Notes under the pieces: model-generated
Databases searched by the model: none
Seen by the model: only the letters and a program-made list of their open reading frames with translations
What the model was told of the DNA's origin: nothing
Position numbers and translations under genes: made by a program
Shown: in pieces, positions 1-7,878 of the stretch
Position numbering within the stretch: the stretch's first letter is position 1
Layout: each line of letters begins with the position of its first letter
Assembly (NCBI GenBank): GCA_050293885.1
Contig: JBNKNO010000003.1
Span: 1 to 64,000 of the forward strand
DNA length: 64,000 bases
Source: Nitrogeniibacter sp050293885
GTDB taxonomy: Bacteria > Pseudomonadota > Gammaproteobacteria > Burkholderiales > Rhodocyclaceae
Direction: 5' to 3'

Positions 1-195
1 GAGGCTGCGCTCGGGCGCGTTCCCGAGGGCGTGGCGGCGCGCCATCAGCGCTTTTCCACCTGCGACGCGTGTGGCCGTGTGTTCTGGGAAGGCTCGCATT
101 GGCGGCACATGCAGACGGTGGTGGCGGACCTCCTCGCCCCCAAGACAGACCCGGCGCGTATGTCGCATGCGTGCAATGACGAAGTAAGTCATTGA
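1..195 (+). CDS. C-terminal end of a Mut7-C RNase-type protein (5' end off window)
   Basis: An open frame enters from the left edge and stops at TGA 193-195, giving 64 residues. It contains the pair CDACGR followed by VFWEGSHWRHM. This C-x-x-C-G-R-x-(Y/F)-W-x-G-(S/T)-H-(W/Y) pattern is the zinc-ribbon ending typical of Mut7-C family proteins, a PIN-like nuclease fold. The N-terminal part, which would carry the nuclease acidic residues, lies outside the window, so activity cannot be judged. It is read in the same direction as the pigment operon that follows, but a 138-base gap with its own promoter-like element separates them. Confidence 0.7.
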   Translation, partial: EAALGRVPEGVAARHQRFSTCDACGRVFWEGSHWRHMQTVVADLLAPKTDPARMSHACNDEVSH

Positions 196-259
196 TTGAC
201 GGTATTTTTGCTTGCGATATTTCGGGGTGGGGTGGCTCACCGGGCGTGGCGCCATGCGC

Positions 260-265
260 TATACT
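260..265 (+). promoter_or_regulatory. Candidate -10 box of the plus-strand pigment operon
   Basis: TATACT matches the sigma-70 -10 consensus at five of six positions. It lies 68 bases before the GTG start at 334. No good -35 hexamer sits 16-18 bases upstream, so an activator or a different signal may be needed. A TTGACG at 196-201 is too far away to pair with it. Confidence 0.4.
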
Positions 266-333
266 GCGCCGCGAAGAACAAGCGTGCTTCCCGTTGTCCG
301 CCGGACGACGGGCGGACCCAGGAGTGAGGCAGC

Positions 334-1662
334 GTGCAGACAGCGACGGGCGAATTCGATTGTGATGTGTTGGTGATCGGCGGCGGGCCTGCCGGGTCGA
401 CCGCGGCGGCCTTGCTGGCGGAAAAGGGGCACACGGTCACGCTGCTGGAAAAGGCGCACCACCCGCGCTTTCACATCGGAGAATCGCTGCTGCCGGCCAA
501 TCTGCCGCTGTTCGAGCGCCTCGGCGTGGCCGAGGAAATGCGTGAGATCGGCATGGTCAAGCGCGGCGCCGAGTTCGTCTCGCCCTGGCACGAGCACAAG
601 CAGGTGTTCCAGTTTGCCGATGCGTGGGACAAATCCATGCCCTTCGCCTATCAGGTGAAGCGCGCCGATTTCGATCATGTGCTCATCCGCAATGCCGAAA
701 AACGCGGCGCGCAGGTGATCGAAGGCTGCAAGGTCGGCGACGTGCAGTTTCTGCCGGCGTCGGGCGGTGCCGACATCACCGCCACCCACGACGACGGCCG
801 CACGCAGCAGTGGCGGGCACGTTTCGTGGTCGATGCCTCGGGACGCGACACCTTCATCGCCAACAAGACGAAGTCCAAGCACCGCAACCCGGACCACAAC
901 AGCTCGGCCATCTACGCGCACTTTGCCGGCGCCAAGCGCAACGAAGGCGCGGCGGAAGGCAACATCACCCTGTTCTGGTTCGAGCATGGCTGGTTCTGGT
1001 TCATCCCACTGCGGGACGGTGTCACCAGCGTCGGCGCCACCGTGTGGCCGCACTACCTCAAGCGGCGCCAAGGCGCGATGGCCGATTTCTTCATGGAGAC
1101 CATCGCCCAGTGTCCGGCGCTCGCCGAGCGGCTGGCCGATGCCGAAATGGTGACCGCGGTGGAGGCCACCGGCAACTTCTCCTACGTGACCGATCACACC
1201 CATGGCGACAACTACGTGCTGCTGGGCGACGCCTTTGCGTTCATCGACCCGGTGTTTTCCTCCGGCGTGATGCTCGCCATGCAAAGCGCCGTCGTCGGCA
1301 GCGAGGCCATCGACACCTGCCTGCGCGAACCGGACAAACGCGCCCGCGCGCTGGCCCGCTTCGACAAGACCATGCGCCATGGCCCCAAGGAATTCGCCTG
1401 GTTCATCTACCGCATCACCACGCCCACCATGCGCGACCTGTTCATGGGGCCGCGCAACGTGCTGCGCATGCAGGAGGCACTGTTGTCGCTGCTGGCCGGC
1501 GATATCTTCGGCAAGACGCCGATCTGGCCGTCGCTGTATGCCTTCAAGGCGATCTACTACATCGGCGCCTTGGTGAATCTGCCGCGTAGCTGGTCGGCGT
1601 GGCGTCGGCGGCGCATGAATATTCGCCCGGTGGACGGGCTTGGTTTCGACGACCCCGCATGA
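334..1662 (+). CDS. Flavin-dependent halogenase-like FAD oxidoreductase
   Basis: This 442-residue protein opens with a Rossmann FAD motif (GGGPAGS near residues 17-23). It then carries both hallmark halogenase motifs: W-x-W-x-I-P as WFWFIP near residue 220 and F-x-x-P-x-x-S-x-G as FIDPVFSSG near residues 303-311. Enzymes of this family oxidise chloride or bromide through a flavin hydroperoxide, and those in pigment or polyketide clusters often act on carrier-bound aromatic rings. Start GTG 334 is supported by AGGAG at 320-324. It is the first gene of a five-gene operon and its stop overlaps the next ATG. The inferred role is halogenation of the aryl head group or polyene, as in the brominated xanthomonadins. 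The halide and substrate cannot be read from sequence. Confidence 0.8.
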   Translation: MQTATGEFDCDVLVIGGGPAGSTAAALLAEKGHTVTLLEKAHHPRFHIGESLLPANLPLFERLGVAEEMREIGMVKRGAEFVSPWHEHKQVFQFADAWDKSMPFAYQVKRADFDHVLIRNAEKRGAQVIEGCKVGDVQFLPASGGADITATHDDGRTQQWRARFVVDASGRDTFIANKTKSKHRNPDHNSSAIYAHFAGAKRNEGAAEGNITLFWFEHGWFWFIPLRDGVTSVGATVWPHYLKRRQGAMADFFMETIAQCPALAERLADAEMVTAVEATGNFSYVTDHTHGDNYVLLGDAFAFIDPVFSSGVMLAMQSAVVGSEAIDTCLREPDKRARALARFDKTMRHGPKEFAWFIYRITTPTMRDLFMGPRNVLRMQEALLSLLAGDIFGKTPIWPSLYAFKAIYYIGALVNLPRSWSAWRRRRMNIRPVDGLGFDDPA

Positions 1663-2651
1663 GCGCGCCGGTATTTCATCGCCTCGGTGAGATCGACGCC
1701 GCGCCCGTCGGGCAAACGGTGCTCGGGGGGGTGGCCTACGGCCTCGTGGGGGCCGTGTCCGACGCGTCGCTGCTGCGCGTTGCCGTGCAGACGGCGGACG
1801 GTGCGGCAGCGGTGGCCAGCCGCTTCCTGACGGATGCGCCGGTGCGCCGCGGACAGCTTGGGCCGGTCACCTACGGCCAGACAGACGAGCTCGTTTTCGG
1901 CACTGTCTGCATTGACGAAACGACGGTCGCCGGTGGGCTGCACGCCGCCACTGCCGAGGCCTACGCGGCCATCTTCGCCGCGCTCGATACGCTCGGTTAC
2001 CCGACCTTGCTGCGCGCCTGGAACTACTTGCCGGGCATCAACCGCGAACAAGGCGGGCTCGAACGCTACCGCCAGTTCAACGCCGGTCGCCAGCAGGCCT
2101 TTGCCGCCAGCCAGCGGCCCTTGTCCGGTCGGGTGCCGGCCGCCTGCGCACTGGGCACGCCAGCGGGCCGGCTGAGCATCGCCTTTCTCGGCAGCGTCAC
2201 GCCCTTCGTGCCGGTCGAGAATCCGCGTCAGGTGAGTGCCTATCACTACCCGCCGGAATACGGCGAGCGCAGCCCCACCTTCTCCCGCGCCGGTCTCACC
2301 CGCATCGGTGGGCACGACGTGCTGTTCATCTCCGGCACCGCCGCCATCGTCGGCCACCAGTCGCTGCATGGCGGCGATGCCGTCGCCCAGACGCGCGAGA
2401 CCCTGACCAATCTGGCAGCCGTGATCGATGCCGCCAACGCCTATCCGGGCAATGTGCACTACCGGCTCGATGCGCTCGACTACACCGTTTATGTGCGCCA
2501 CCTGGCAGACGCCCCGGCAGTGTTGGCGGTGGTGCGCGAAGCCATTGGCCCGGCGGCGCGGGTGATCTGCGTGCAGGCCGATGTGTGTCGCGCGGAGTTG
2601 CTGGTCGAGATCGAAGCCGTCGGGGGTTTGCCGTCGGGAGCGGGCGCATGA
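1659..2651 (+). CDS. Chorismatase (XanB2/FkbO/Hyg5-like) making hydroxybenzoate
   Basis: The 330-residue product resembles chorismatases, once called pteridine-dependent deoxygenase-like proteins. These hydrolyse chorismate to pyruvate plus 3- or 4-hydroxybenzoate or a dihydrodiol. Visible family features are the block NYLPGINREQGG, the core ISGTAAIVGH near residue 222, and the C-terminal CRAELLVEIEAV. ATG 1659 overlaps the upstream TGA in an ATGA, so translation is probably coupled. Many E. coli-type aryl polyene clusters use an ammonia-lyase to make the starter. This cluster instead has a chorismate-based starter enzyme, the Xanthomonas solution. Product regiochemistry cannot be assigned by eye. 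Confidence 0.82.
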   Translation: MSAPVFHRLGEIDAAPVGQTVLGGVAYGLVGAVSDASLLRVAVQTADGAAAVASRFLTDAPVRRGQLGPVTYGQTDELVFGTVCIDETTVAGGLHAATAEAYAAIFAALDTLGYPTLLRAWNYLPGINREQGGLERYRQFNAGRQQAFAASQRPLSGRVPAACALGTPAGRLSIAFLGSVTPFVPVENPRQVSAYHYPPEYGERSPTFSRAGLTRIGGHDVLFISGTAAIVGHQSLHGGDAVAQTRETLTNLAAVIDAANAYPGNVHYRLDALDYTVYVRHLADAPAVLAVVREAIGPAARVICVQADVCRAELLVEIEAVGGLPSGAGA

Positions 2652-3490
2652 GCGGCCACCAACGACTGGGCAGGGTGATCGCGTGTGCGCTTGTGGCGGC
2701 CTTGGCAGGCGTGGCCAGCGCCGCCGACAAGCCGCTGTGGGAATTCGGCCTCGGCGTCGGCGCGGTGAGTTTCCCCGACTACCGCGGCAGCGACCGCCAG
2801 CGCCTGCATCCGGTGCCGATTCCCTATCTCGTCTATCGCGGCGACTTCTTCAAGGCCGACCGCAAGGGCATGCGTGGTGTGTTCTTCGATAGCGAGCGGG
2901 TCGAGCTGAACGTGTCGCTGGCCGCCTCGGTGCCGGTCGACAGCGACGGCAACGACGCCCGCCGTGGCATGCCGGATCTGAAACCCACGATCGAGATCGG
3001 CCCCTCGCTCGACATCGTCCTGTGGCGTAGCGACGACCGCCGCGCCCGGCTCGACCTGCGCCTGCCGCTGCGTTGGGCCACCCTCGTGCAGGGCTCGCCG
3101 CGCGATGTCGGCATGGTGTTTTCCCCGCGTGTGAATCTCGACGTGCGCGACCCCTTCGGTGTCGTCGGCTGGAACCTCGGCCTGCTCACCGGCCCCCTCT
3201 ATGCCGACGAGCGCAACCACGCCTACTTCTACGACGTCGCCCCCGCCTATGCCACGGCGACGCGGCCCGCCTTCGATGCCGATGGCGGCTATGGCGGTAC
3301 CCAGTTCATCGCCGCGCTGTCGAAGCGCTATCCGCGCTATTGGGTGGGCGCTTTCGTACGCTACGACACCTTGCACGGCGCCGCCTTCGCGGACAGTCCG
3401 CTGGTGCGCCGGGATTCGGCCTGGGCCGCCGGCTTCGGCATTGCCTGGATGTTGGGTGAATCGTCGCAGCGCGTGGTCGCGGACGATTGA
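2648..3490 (+). CDS. MipA/OmpV family outer-membrane protein
   Basis: The 280-residue protein has a signal peptide with probable cleavage after VASA near residue 25. Alternating aromatic and hydrophobic strands follow, consistent with a small beta-barrel. The opening WEFGLGVGAVSFPDYRGSD and the late pattern around RYWVGAFVRYD fit the MipA/OmpV family. Its ATG overlaps the chorismatase stop by 4 bases. Family members act as murein-hydrolase scaffolds or barrels of unclear function. Here the operon context suggests a role in seating or exporting the pigment at the outer membrane. Confidence 0.75.
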   Translation: MSGHQRLGRVIACALVAALAGVASAADKPLWEFGLGVGAVSFPDYRGSDRQRLHPVPIPYLVYRGDFFKADRKGMRGVFFDSERVELNVSLAASVPVDSDGNDARRGMPDLKPTIEIGPSLDIVLWRSDDRRARLDLRLPLRWATLVQGSPRDVGMVFSPRVNLDVRDPFGVVGWNLGLLTGPLYADERNHAYFYDVAPAYATATRPAFDADGGYGGTQFIAALSKRYPRYWVGAFVRYDTLHGAAFADSPLVRRDSAWAAGFGIAWMLGESSQRVVADD

Positions 3491-4290
3491 CGCCGCGATC
3501 GCAGCGCATGCCGCAAGCCACGCCCTCTTTGCTGATCGCCCTGCGCGAACGTATCCGCTTCGTGGCCGGGCTGGGCTTCCTCGCCGTGCAGTGCCTGAGC
3601 TGGTCGCCGGTCGCCGCGGTGTTGCATCCGCTGCTGCCGGCCAGGATCGGACGTCGCCTCGGGCGGCGGGTCATTCGCCGCGGCTTCAATCACTATTTGC
3701 GCTGGCTCGAATTCATCGGCGCCTGCCAATTCGATCTGAGCGATATCGACCGCCTGCGCGATAGCGGCCCGCTCATTCTGGTGGCCAATCATCCGTGTCT
3801 CATCGACGCCCCGCTCATCCTCTCGCGATTGCCCGACGTGGCCTGCGTGATGAAAAGCGATCTGATGCGCAATCCCTTGTTTGGCGGCGGCGCCCGGCTG
3901 GCGCGCTACGTGCGCAACGAGCCGGCCGTGGGCATGGTGCTCACCGCCGTCGAGAATCTCGCCGCGGGTAGCCACCTGCTGTTGTTTCCGGAAGCGACGC
4001 GCACCGTGCGCGCCCCGCTGAATCGCTTCACGCCGACCACCGCGTTGATCGCCAAACGTGCGCGGGTGGCGGTGCAGACGCTCATCATCGAAACCGATTC
4101 GGCCTTCCTCTCCAAGGGGTGGTCGGTGTTTCGGCAGCCGCGCATGCCCATCCACTACCGCGTGCGGCTCGGCCAGCGTTTCGACGCGCCGGACGATGTG
4201 GCCGAGTTCACCGCGCGGCTCGAAACCTACTTCACTGGCGCGCTGGCCGAGGCCGCCATGCCGCCCCCCGTGCCGCCGAGCGCGCCATGA
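3487..4290 (+). CDS. 1-acyl-glycerol-phosphate acyltransferase-like (PlsC) enzyme
   Basis: The product is about 267 residues. It carries the acyltransferase motif H-x4-D as NHPCLID and a second block LLFPEATR, a variant of FPEGTR in which Gly is replaced by Ala. A hydrophobic N-terminal stretch suggests membrane association. TTG 3487 overlaps the previous TGA (TTGA), matching the coupled style of this operon. ATG 3508 is the alternative and would drop seven residues. Such enzymes are regular members of aryl polyene clusters and are thought to transfer the polyene acyl chain to a glycerol-type acceptor. Confidence 0.8.
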   Translation: MTPRSQRMPQATPSLLIALRERIRFVAGLGFLAVQCLSWSPVAAVLHPLLPARIGRRLGRRVIRRGFNHYLRWLEFIGACQFDLSDIDRLRDSGPLILVANHPCLIDAPLILSRLPDVACVMKSDLMRNPLFGGGARLARYVRNEPAVGMVLTAVENLAAGSHLLLFPEATRTVRAPLNRFTPTTALIAKRARVAVQTLIIETDSAFLSKGWSVFRQPRMPIHYRVRLGQRFDAPDDVAEFTARLETYFTGALAEAAMPPPVPPSAP

Positions 4291-5054
4291 GTGCTTCGCC
4301 CCCGCCGTCGACCACCCATCTCGTGCTGATCCCCAGCTACAACCCCGGCCGCGCGGTGTTCGACACCGTGCGTGCGGCGCGCGCGCAGTGGCATCCGGTG
4401 TGGGTGGTGGTCGATGGCAGTACCGACGGCACCGCCGAGCAGCTTGAGGCCATGGCGGCGGAGGATGCCGGTTTGCGTGTGCTGCGATTGGCGACCAATA
4501 GCGGCAAGGGCGCGGCCGTACTGCATGCCCTCGATGTCGCGGCGGCCGAGGGTTTCACCCATGCGCTGACGATGGATTCGGACGGCCAGCACCCGGCGCC
4601 ACTGATCGGTGAATTCATGGCCGCTTCGGCGGCGCGGCCCGAGGCCATGATCCTCGGCAAGCCGGTATTCGACGCCAGCGCGCCGCTGCTGCGCGTGCGC
4701 GGACGCAAGATCTCCAACGGCTGGGCCGATCTCGAAACCCTGTGGGCCGGCATCGGCGATTCGCTGTACGGTTTCCGTGTGTATCCGATCGCGCCGTTGC
4801 GCCGGATCATGCACGCGCAGCGCTGGATGCGGCGCTTCGACTTCGACCCCGAGGCCGTGGTGCGCCTCGCCTGGCGCGGCGTGCCGCCGGTGAACTTGCC
4901 GGCGCCGGTCAAGTACCTGAGCGCGGACGAAGGCGGCGTGTCGCACTTCAACTACTGGCGCGACAACAAGCTGCTCACCTGGATGCACACCCGGCTGTTT
5001 CTCGGTTTTCTGATGCGCCTGCCGATGCTGGTGTGGCGACGTCTCTTCGCTTAA
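4287..5054 (+). CDS. Family 2 glycosyltransferase (DPM1-like)
   Basis: The 255-residue protein has a GT-A fold signature: IPSYNPG at the N-terminus, WVVVDGSTDGT, and the metal-binding MDSDGQH near residue 97. There is no long C-terminal membrane domain, only hydrophobic residues near the end. ATG 4287 overlaps the acyltransferase stop by 4 bases. The gene ends head-to-head with the PAP2 gene, and their stop codons share bases 5051-5054. Glycosyltransferases recur in aryl polyene and xanthomonadin clusters. The acceptor is probably the lipid or glycerol anchor, but the sequence does not show it. Confidence 0.82.
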   Translation: MSASPPPSTTHLVLIPSYNPGRAVFDTVRAARAQWHPVWVVVDGSTDGTAEQLEAMAAEDAGLRVLRLATNSGKGAAVLHALDVAAAEGFTHALTMDSDGQHPAPLIGEFMAASAARPEAMILGKPVFDASAPLLRVRGRKISNGWADLETLWAGIGDSLYGFRVYPIAPLRRIMHAQRWMRRFDFDPEAVVRLAWRGVPPVNLPAPVKYLSADEGGVSHFNYWRDNKLLTWMHTRLFLGFLMRLPMLVWRRLFA

Positions 5055-5719
5055 GTGCGCGCCAGTCGCCGCGCATGCCAGGCCAGCGACAGCCAGGCAC
5101 CCAGCCCGCCCAGCAGCACGCCGCCGACCACATCGATGAACACATGCTGCTTGACCGCCATGGTCGAGTAGATGATGGCCGCACCCCACACTCCATTGAC
5201 GACGCGCAGCGCGCGCGGCGCGTCGATTTCCTGCAGGAGCCGATGTATCCACAGGGCCGAGAACAGGGCGGTGGCTACGTGCATGGACGGGCAGGCGTTG
5301 CCGGCGGCGTCGATACCCTTGAGAAAGCCCATTTCCGGATACGTGGCGAAGTCGATCAGGTGGGGCGGAATGGCGGTTGGCCACAGCGCGAAGATGCCGA
5401 GCCCCGACAGGCAGAGCGCGCCGATGGCGATGCCGAAGCGCACCAGCTCGGCGCGATCGGCAAACAGCGCCGGTGGCAGCGACACATAGACCCATAGCGA
5501 CAGATAGGTCGGGAGCCACAGCGTCGACAGCGGCACGGCCCGATCCACCGCGGTGAGCGGCAGCAAGGTCGGGGGAATGCGCGGATTCTCCAGTACCCAG
5601 AAATAGGCGATGAAGAAGGTGGTGATGTAGGCGGTCGTGCCGAGGCCCTTGAGCCACATGTGCGCGCGAAAACGCTCGCGCAGACGGCCGAGCCAGGTGC
5701 TGGACGGGGCGGTGAGCAT
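5051..5719 (-). CDS. PAP2 / Aur1-type membrane phosphatase or phosphotransferase
   Basis: The protein has 222 residues and several membrane segments. The PAP2 catalytic signatures are CPSMHVATA in place of PSGH and KQHVFIDVVGG for the H-x3-D motif. The C-P-S-M-H form is typical of the inositol-phosphotransferase (Aur1) branch. Start ATG 5719 lies 8 bases after the ketoreductase stop at 5728. It is the last gene of the long minus-strand operon. Known xanthomonadins are esters of glycerol phosphate, so a head-group phosphatase or phosphotransferase would fit as a late tailoring step. That link is inferred. Confidence 0.78.
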   Translation of the reverse strand: MLTAPSSTWLGRLRERFRAHMWLKGLGTTAYITTFFIAYFWVLENPRIPPTLLPLTAVDRAVPLSTLWLPTYLSLWVYVSLPPALFADRAELVRFGIAIGALCLSGLGIFALWPTAIPPHLIDFATYPEMGFLKGIDAAGNACPSMHVATALFSALWIHRLLQEIDAPRALRVVNGVWGAAIIYSTMAVKQHVFIDVVGGVLLGGLGAWLSLAWHARRLART

Positions 5720-5727
5720 GACCGTGT

Positions 5728-6450
5728 TCAGATCATGCCACCATTGACGGAGATGATCTGACCGGTGATGTAGCTGGCCTGGTCCGACGCCAGAAAGCCG
5801 ACCAGATCGGCGACATCGTCCGGTTTGCCGGCGCGCTTCATGGGTACCAGCTGGGCAATGGTCTCGGGCGAAAAGCTGCCTTCGCTCATGTCGGTGTCGA
5901 TCACGCCCGGGGCCACCGCATTGACGGTGATGCCGCGGCTGGCCAGTTCCAGCGACAGCGCGCGGGTGGCCGAATGCAATGCGCCCTTGGCGGCGGCGTA
6001 GTTGGTTTGCCCGCGATTGCCGGCGATGGCCGCCACCGAAGTGATGTTGATGATGCGCCCCCAGCGGGTGCGGATCATCGGCATGGTGAGCGGCTGGGTG
6101 ACGTGAAAGAAGCCGTTGAGGTTCACGTCGATGACCCGTGACCACTGCTCGCTGCGCATGCCGGGAAAGACCGCGTCGTCGTGGATGCCGGCGTTGTTGA
6201 CCAGCACCTGGATCGGGCCCGCCTCGAGCAGGCTGGCGATGGCACTGCCGGTGGCCTCGGCGTCGGCGATGTCGAAACAGACGACTTGCGCCGCGCCGCC
6301 CGCGGCCGCAATCTCGCCCGCCAGCGCGTCGGCGGCGGCGCGGTTGCGGTTGGCGTGGATGACGACCTGGCAGCCGTCGGCGGCCAGACGACGGCAGATG
6401 GCCGCGCCAATGCCGCCGCTGCCGCCGGTGACCAGTGCGCGTCGGCTCAC
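5728..6450 (-). CDS. 3-oxoacyl-ACP reductase of the aryl polyene synthase (ApeQ-like, FabG family)
   Basis: This 240-residue short-chain dehydrogenase carries TGGSGGIG for NADPH binding, NNAG, the catalytic Ser in the ITSV block and Tyr-Lys in YAAAK. FabG-like enzymes of aryl polyene systems reduce the beta-keto group in each elongation cycle. The start is GTG at 6450, preceded by a perfect AGGAGG at 6459-6464 on the minus strand. That Shine-Dalgarno lies in the 3' arm of a hairpin, so initiation may depend on melting. It is separated from the upstream dehydratase by a 148-base hairpin-rich spacer, the least compact junction of the operon. Confidence 0.9.
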   Translation of the reverse strand: MSRRALVTGGSGGIGAAICRRLAADGCQVVIHANRNRAAADALAGEIAAAGGAAQVVCFDIADAEATGSAIASLLEAGPIQVLVNNAGIHDDAVFPGMRSEQWSRVIDVNLNGFFHVTQPLTMPMIRTRWGRIINITSVAAIAGNRGQTNYAAAKGALHSATRALSLELASRGITVNAVAPGVIDTDMSEGSFSPETIAQLVPMKRAGKPDDVADLVGFLASDQASYITGQIISVNGGMI

Positions 6451-6598
6451 TGAACTACCCTCCTGTCGCTAACGCGACGGAGGGCCGGCTTTGCACAGCC
6501 GACCCGTTTCGCAGGCGCGCAGCGGTGCTGCGCGAAACCCCTGCTCCACCCTCCCCGAGGGAGGTTCGCGCGCCCTTCGGGCGGCCGTGCGGGCGCGC
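6451..6598. repeat. Cluster of five consecutive hairpins (REP/BIME-like) inside the pigment operon
   Basis: Five inverted repeats follow each other. They are 6458-6484 (CCCTCC-GTCGC against GCGAC-GGAGGG), 6482-6505 (9-bp stem, one mismatch), 6506-6538 (GTTTC and GCGCAGC stems), 6550-6564 (CCTCCC/GGGAGG) and about 6568-6598 (GCGCGCCC/GGGCGCGC). No reading frame explains them. The layout resembles dispersed intergenic palindromic repeats. The first one buries the Shine-Dalgarno of the ketoreductase gene in the minus-strand mRNA. Confidence 0.7.
6459..6464 (-). promoter_or_regulatory. Perfect AGGAGG ribosome-binding site, in a hairpin arm
   Basis: On the minus strand AGGAGG lies 8 bases before GTG 6450. 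It is the 3' arm of the 6458-6484 hairpin and pairs with CCCTCC, so the site is accessible only when that stem opens or is being translated through. Confidence 0.6.
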
Positions 6599-7066
6599 TC
6601 ATGCGGATTCCTGTTCGGTGTCGGGCAGATCGGGCGCGATGATGACCGCGGCGCGGCCGCGCAACAAGGCGCGTCCGCCGGCCGAGACCTCGAAACGATA
6701 GAGAATGGTGCTGTCGTTGCCCGACAGACGCTCGGCATCGATGATCAGGGGCGTGTCGACGGTGTCGAGCCGGTCGGTGAGCAACTCGACGCCGCGCACG
6801 CTGGCGAGAAATCCGACCTTGGGTTTTTCGGCGGCCGGCATGAGGATGGCGCCGTGCACCGCCATCGCCTGCGCAGCGTATTCGATGCCCACCGCCGCCC
6901 CCAGACGACCGTGAGCACGCAACGGATTGTCAGCCGCCCGGTGGCTGTTGGTGTGGCAGCGGATGCCGGCTTCATCGCAGGCCGCCACCGCGTCGAGCAG
7001 GCACATGTTGCCGGCGTGCGGAATGTGGCCGGCGATCCAGTCGCGGTCGTAGTGTTGTGAGTTCAT
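6599..7066 (-). CDS. Hotdog 3-hydroxyacyl-ACP dehydratase (ApeP-like)
   Basis: The 155-residue protein belongs to the predicted 3-hydroxyacyl-ACP dehydratase group of aryl polyene clusters. The N-terminal IPHAGNMCLLDAV block carries the usual catalytic-region His in a HxGxM/F context, and GIEYAAQAMAVHG follows in the hotdog helix. With the reductase it would turn each beta-keto unit into a trans double bond. Start ATG 7066 overlaps the chain-length-factor stop by 4 bases. Confidence 0.82.
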   Translation of the reverse strand: MNSQHYDRDWIAGHIPHAGNMCLLDAVAACDEAGIRCHTNSHRAADNPLRAHGRLGAAVGIEYAAQAMAVHGAILMPAAEKPKVGFLASVRGVELLTDRLDTVDTPLIIDAERLSGNDSTILYRFEVSAGGRALLRGRAAVIIAPDLPDTEQESA

Positions 7067-7878
7067 GCGGCGGCGACCAGATCCACCGCCAGATGCGCAC
7101 CGTCGAGATGTTCGAGCACGCAGGGTTGCCGCTTGCTGCCCTTGGCGAGGTGGGCCATCGCCGCCAGCAGGGATAGCCCCCGGCCGGTGGGAATGCCGGT
7201 GCGCAGGTGGTCGAGCAGATGATCTTCGAGGTGGCTGGGATGGGCGTCGGTGAGCGACAGGCTCAAGCGCGCCAGATCTTCGTCGGCGGGCACGCGCGCG
7301 AGCAACAGGCCGATGCCCATGGCGTCGATGATGGGGCGCGCTTCGTTCAGCGGATGCGGGTAGGGCACGTCGTAGCTGACGAGCAGGATGTGATCGAGCG
7401 ATTCGATCTGCAACTGCACCACCGCTTCGAGCAGGCCGGCGGCAAAACTGCCGTCGTAGGCCGAGATGATGGTCGAGGGCGCCTGCGCCTGGGTGGCGAT
7501 GCCCCAGTAGCCCGATGCGGCGTTGTTCACCGAATTGTGAAAGCGCGTCGGCGAGATCAGCCGGTCGTCCGACGCGAGCGTTTCGCAAATGGCGTGGCAG
7601 TTGTCGCCATCGCCGCTGGACGAGGCAAACACCGTGCTCAGGCCGGCGGGATCGACGCCCGCGGCGGCGCAGGTCTGCAGGCCGGTGGCGATGGCAAGCT
7701 TGACCACCTTGCCCACCCGGCGTCGCTCGGCGGGCGGTAGCGTGGTGAGCGCGGGAATGCGCGTTTCGGCCATGTCGGCGGCCATTGCGCTATTCATCTG
7801 GGCGAGCAGGGCGGGCCAGTCGTCGAAGCCCGGGCCGATGGCGCCAATGGCGCGCAGGCTGGCAGTCAGGGCGCTCAT
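7063..7878 (-). CDS. Beta-ketoacyl synthase chain length factor (ApeC-like)
   Basis: The 271-residue product is a short ketosynthase-fold protein. The N-terminal half (FASSSGDGDNC, NSVNNAASGYWG) resembles the ketoacyl-synt_2 family used as chain-length factors. I see no canonical nucleophile-elbow Cys and no paired catalytic His, as expected for a non-catalytic partner. In characterised aryl polyene systems such a subunit forms a heterodimer with the ApeO ketosynthase. That partner is encoded immediately upstream here with a 4-base overlap (7875-7878). Start ATG 7878. Confidence 0.82.
   Translation of the reverse strand: MSALTASLRAIGAIGPGFDDWPALLAQMNSAMAADMAETRIPALTTLPPAERRRVGKVVKLAIATGLQTCAAAGVDPAGLSTVFASSSGDGDNCHAICETLASDDRLISPTRFHNSVNNAASGYWGIATQAQAPSTIISAYDGSFAAGLLEAVVQLQIESLDHILLVSYDVPYPHPLNEARPIIDAMGIGLLLARVPADEDLARLSLSLTDAHPSHLEDHLLDHLRTGIPTGRGLSLLAAMAHLAKGSKRQPCVLEHLDGAHLAVDLVAAA

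Noticed and set aside
5720..6145. N-terminal extension of the PAP2 frame
   Set aside because: It overlaps the ketoreductase in another frame; ATG 5719 fits the spacing.
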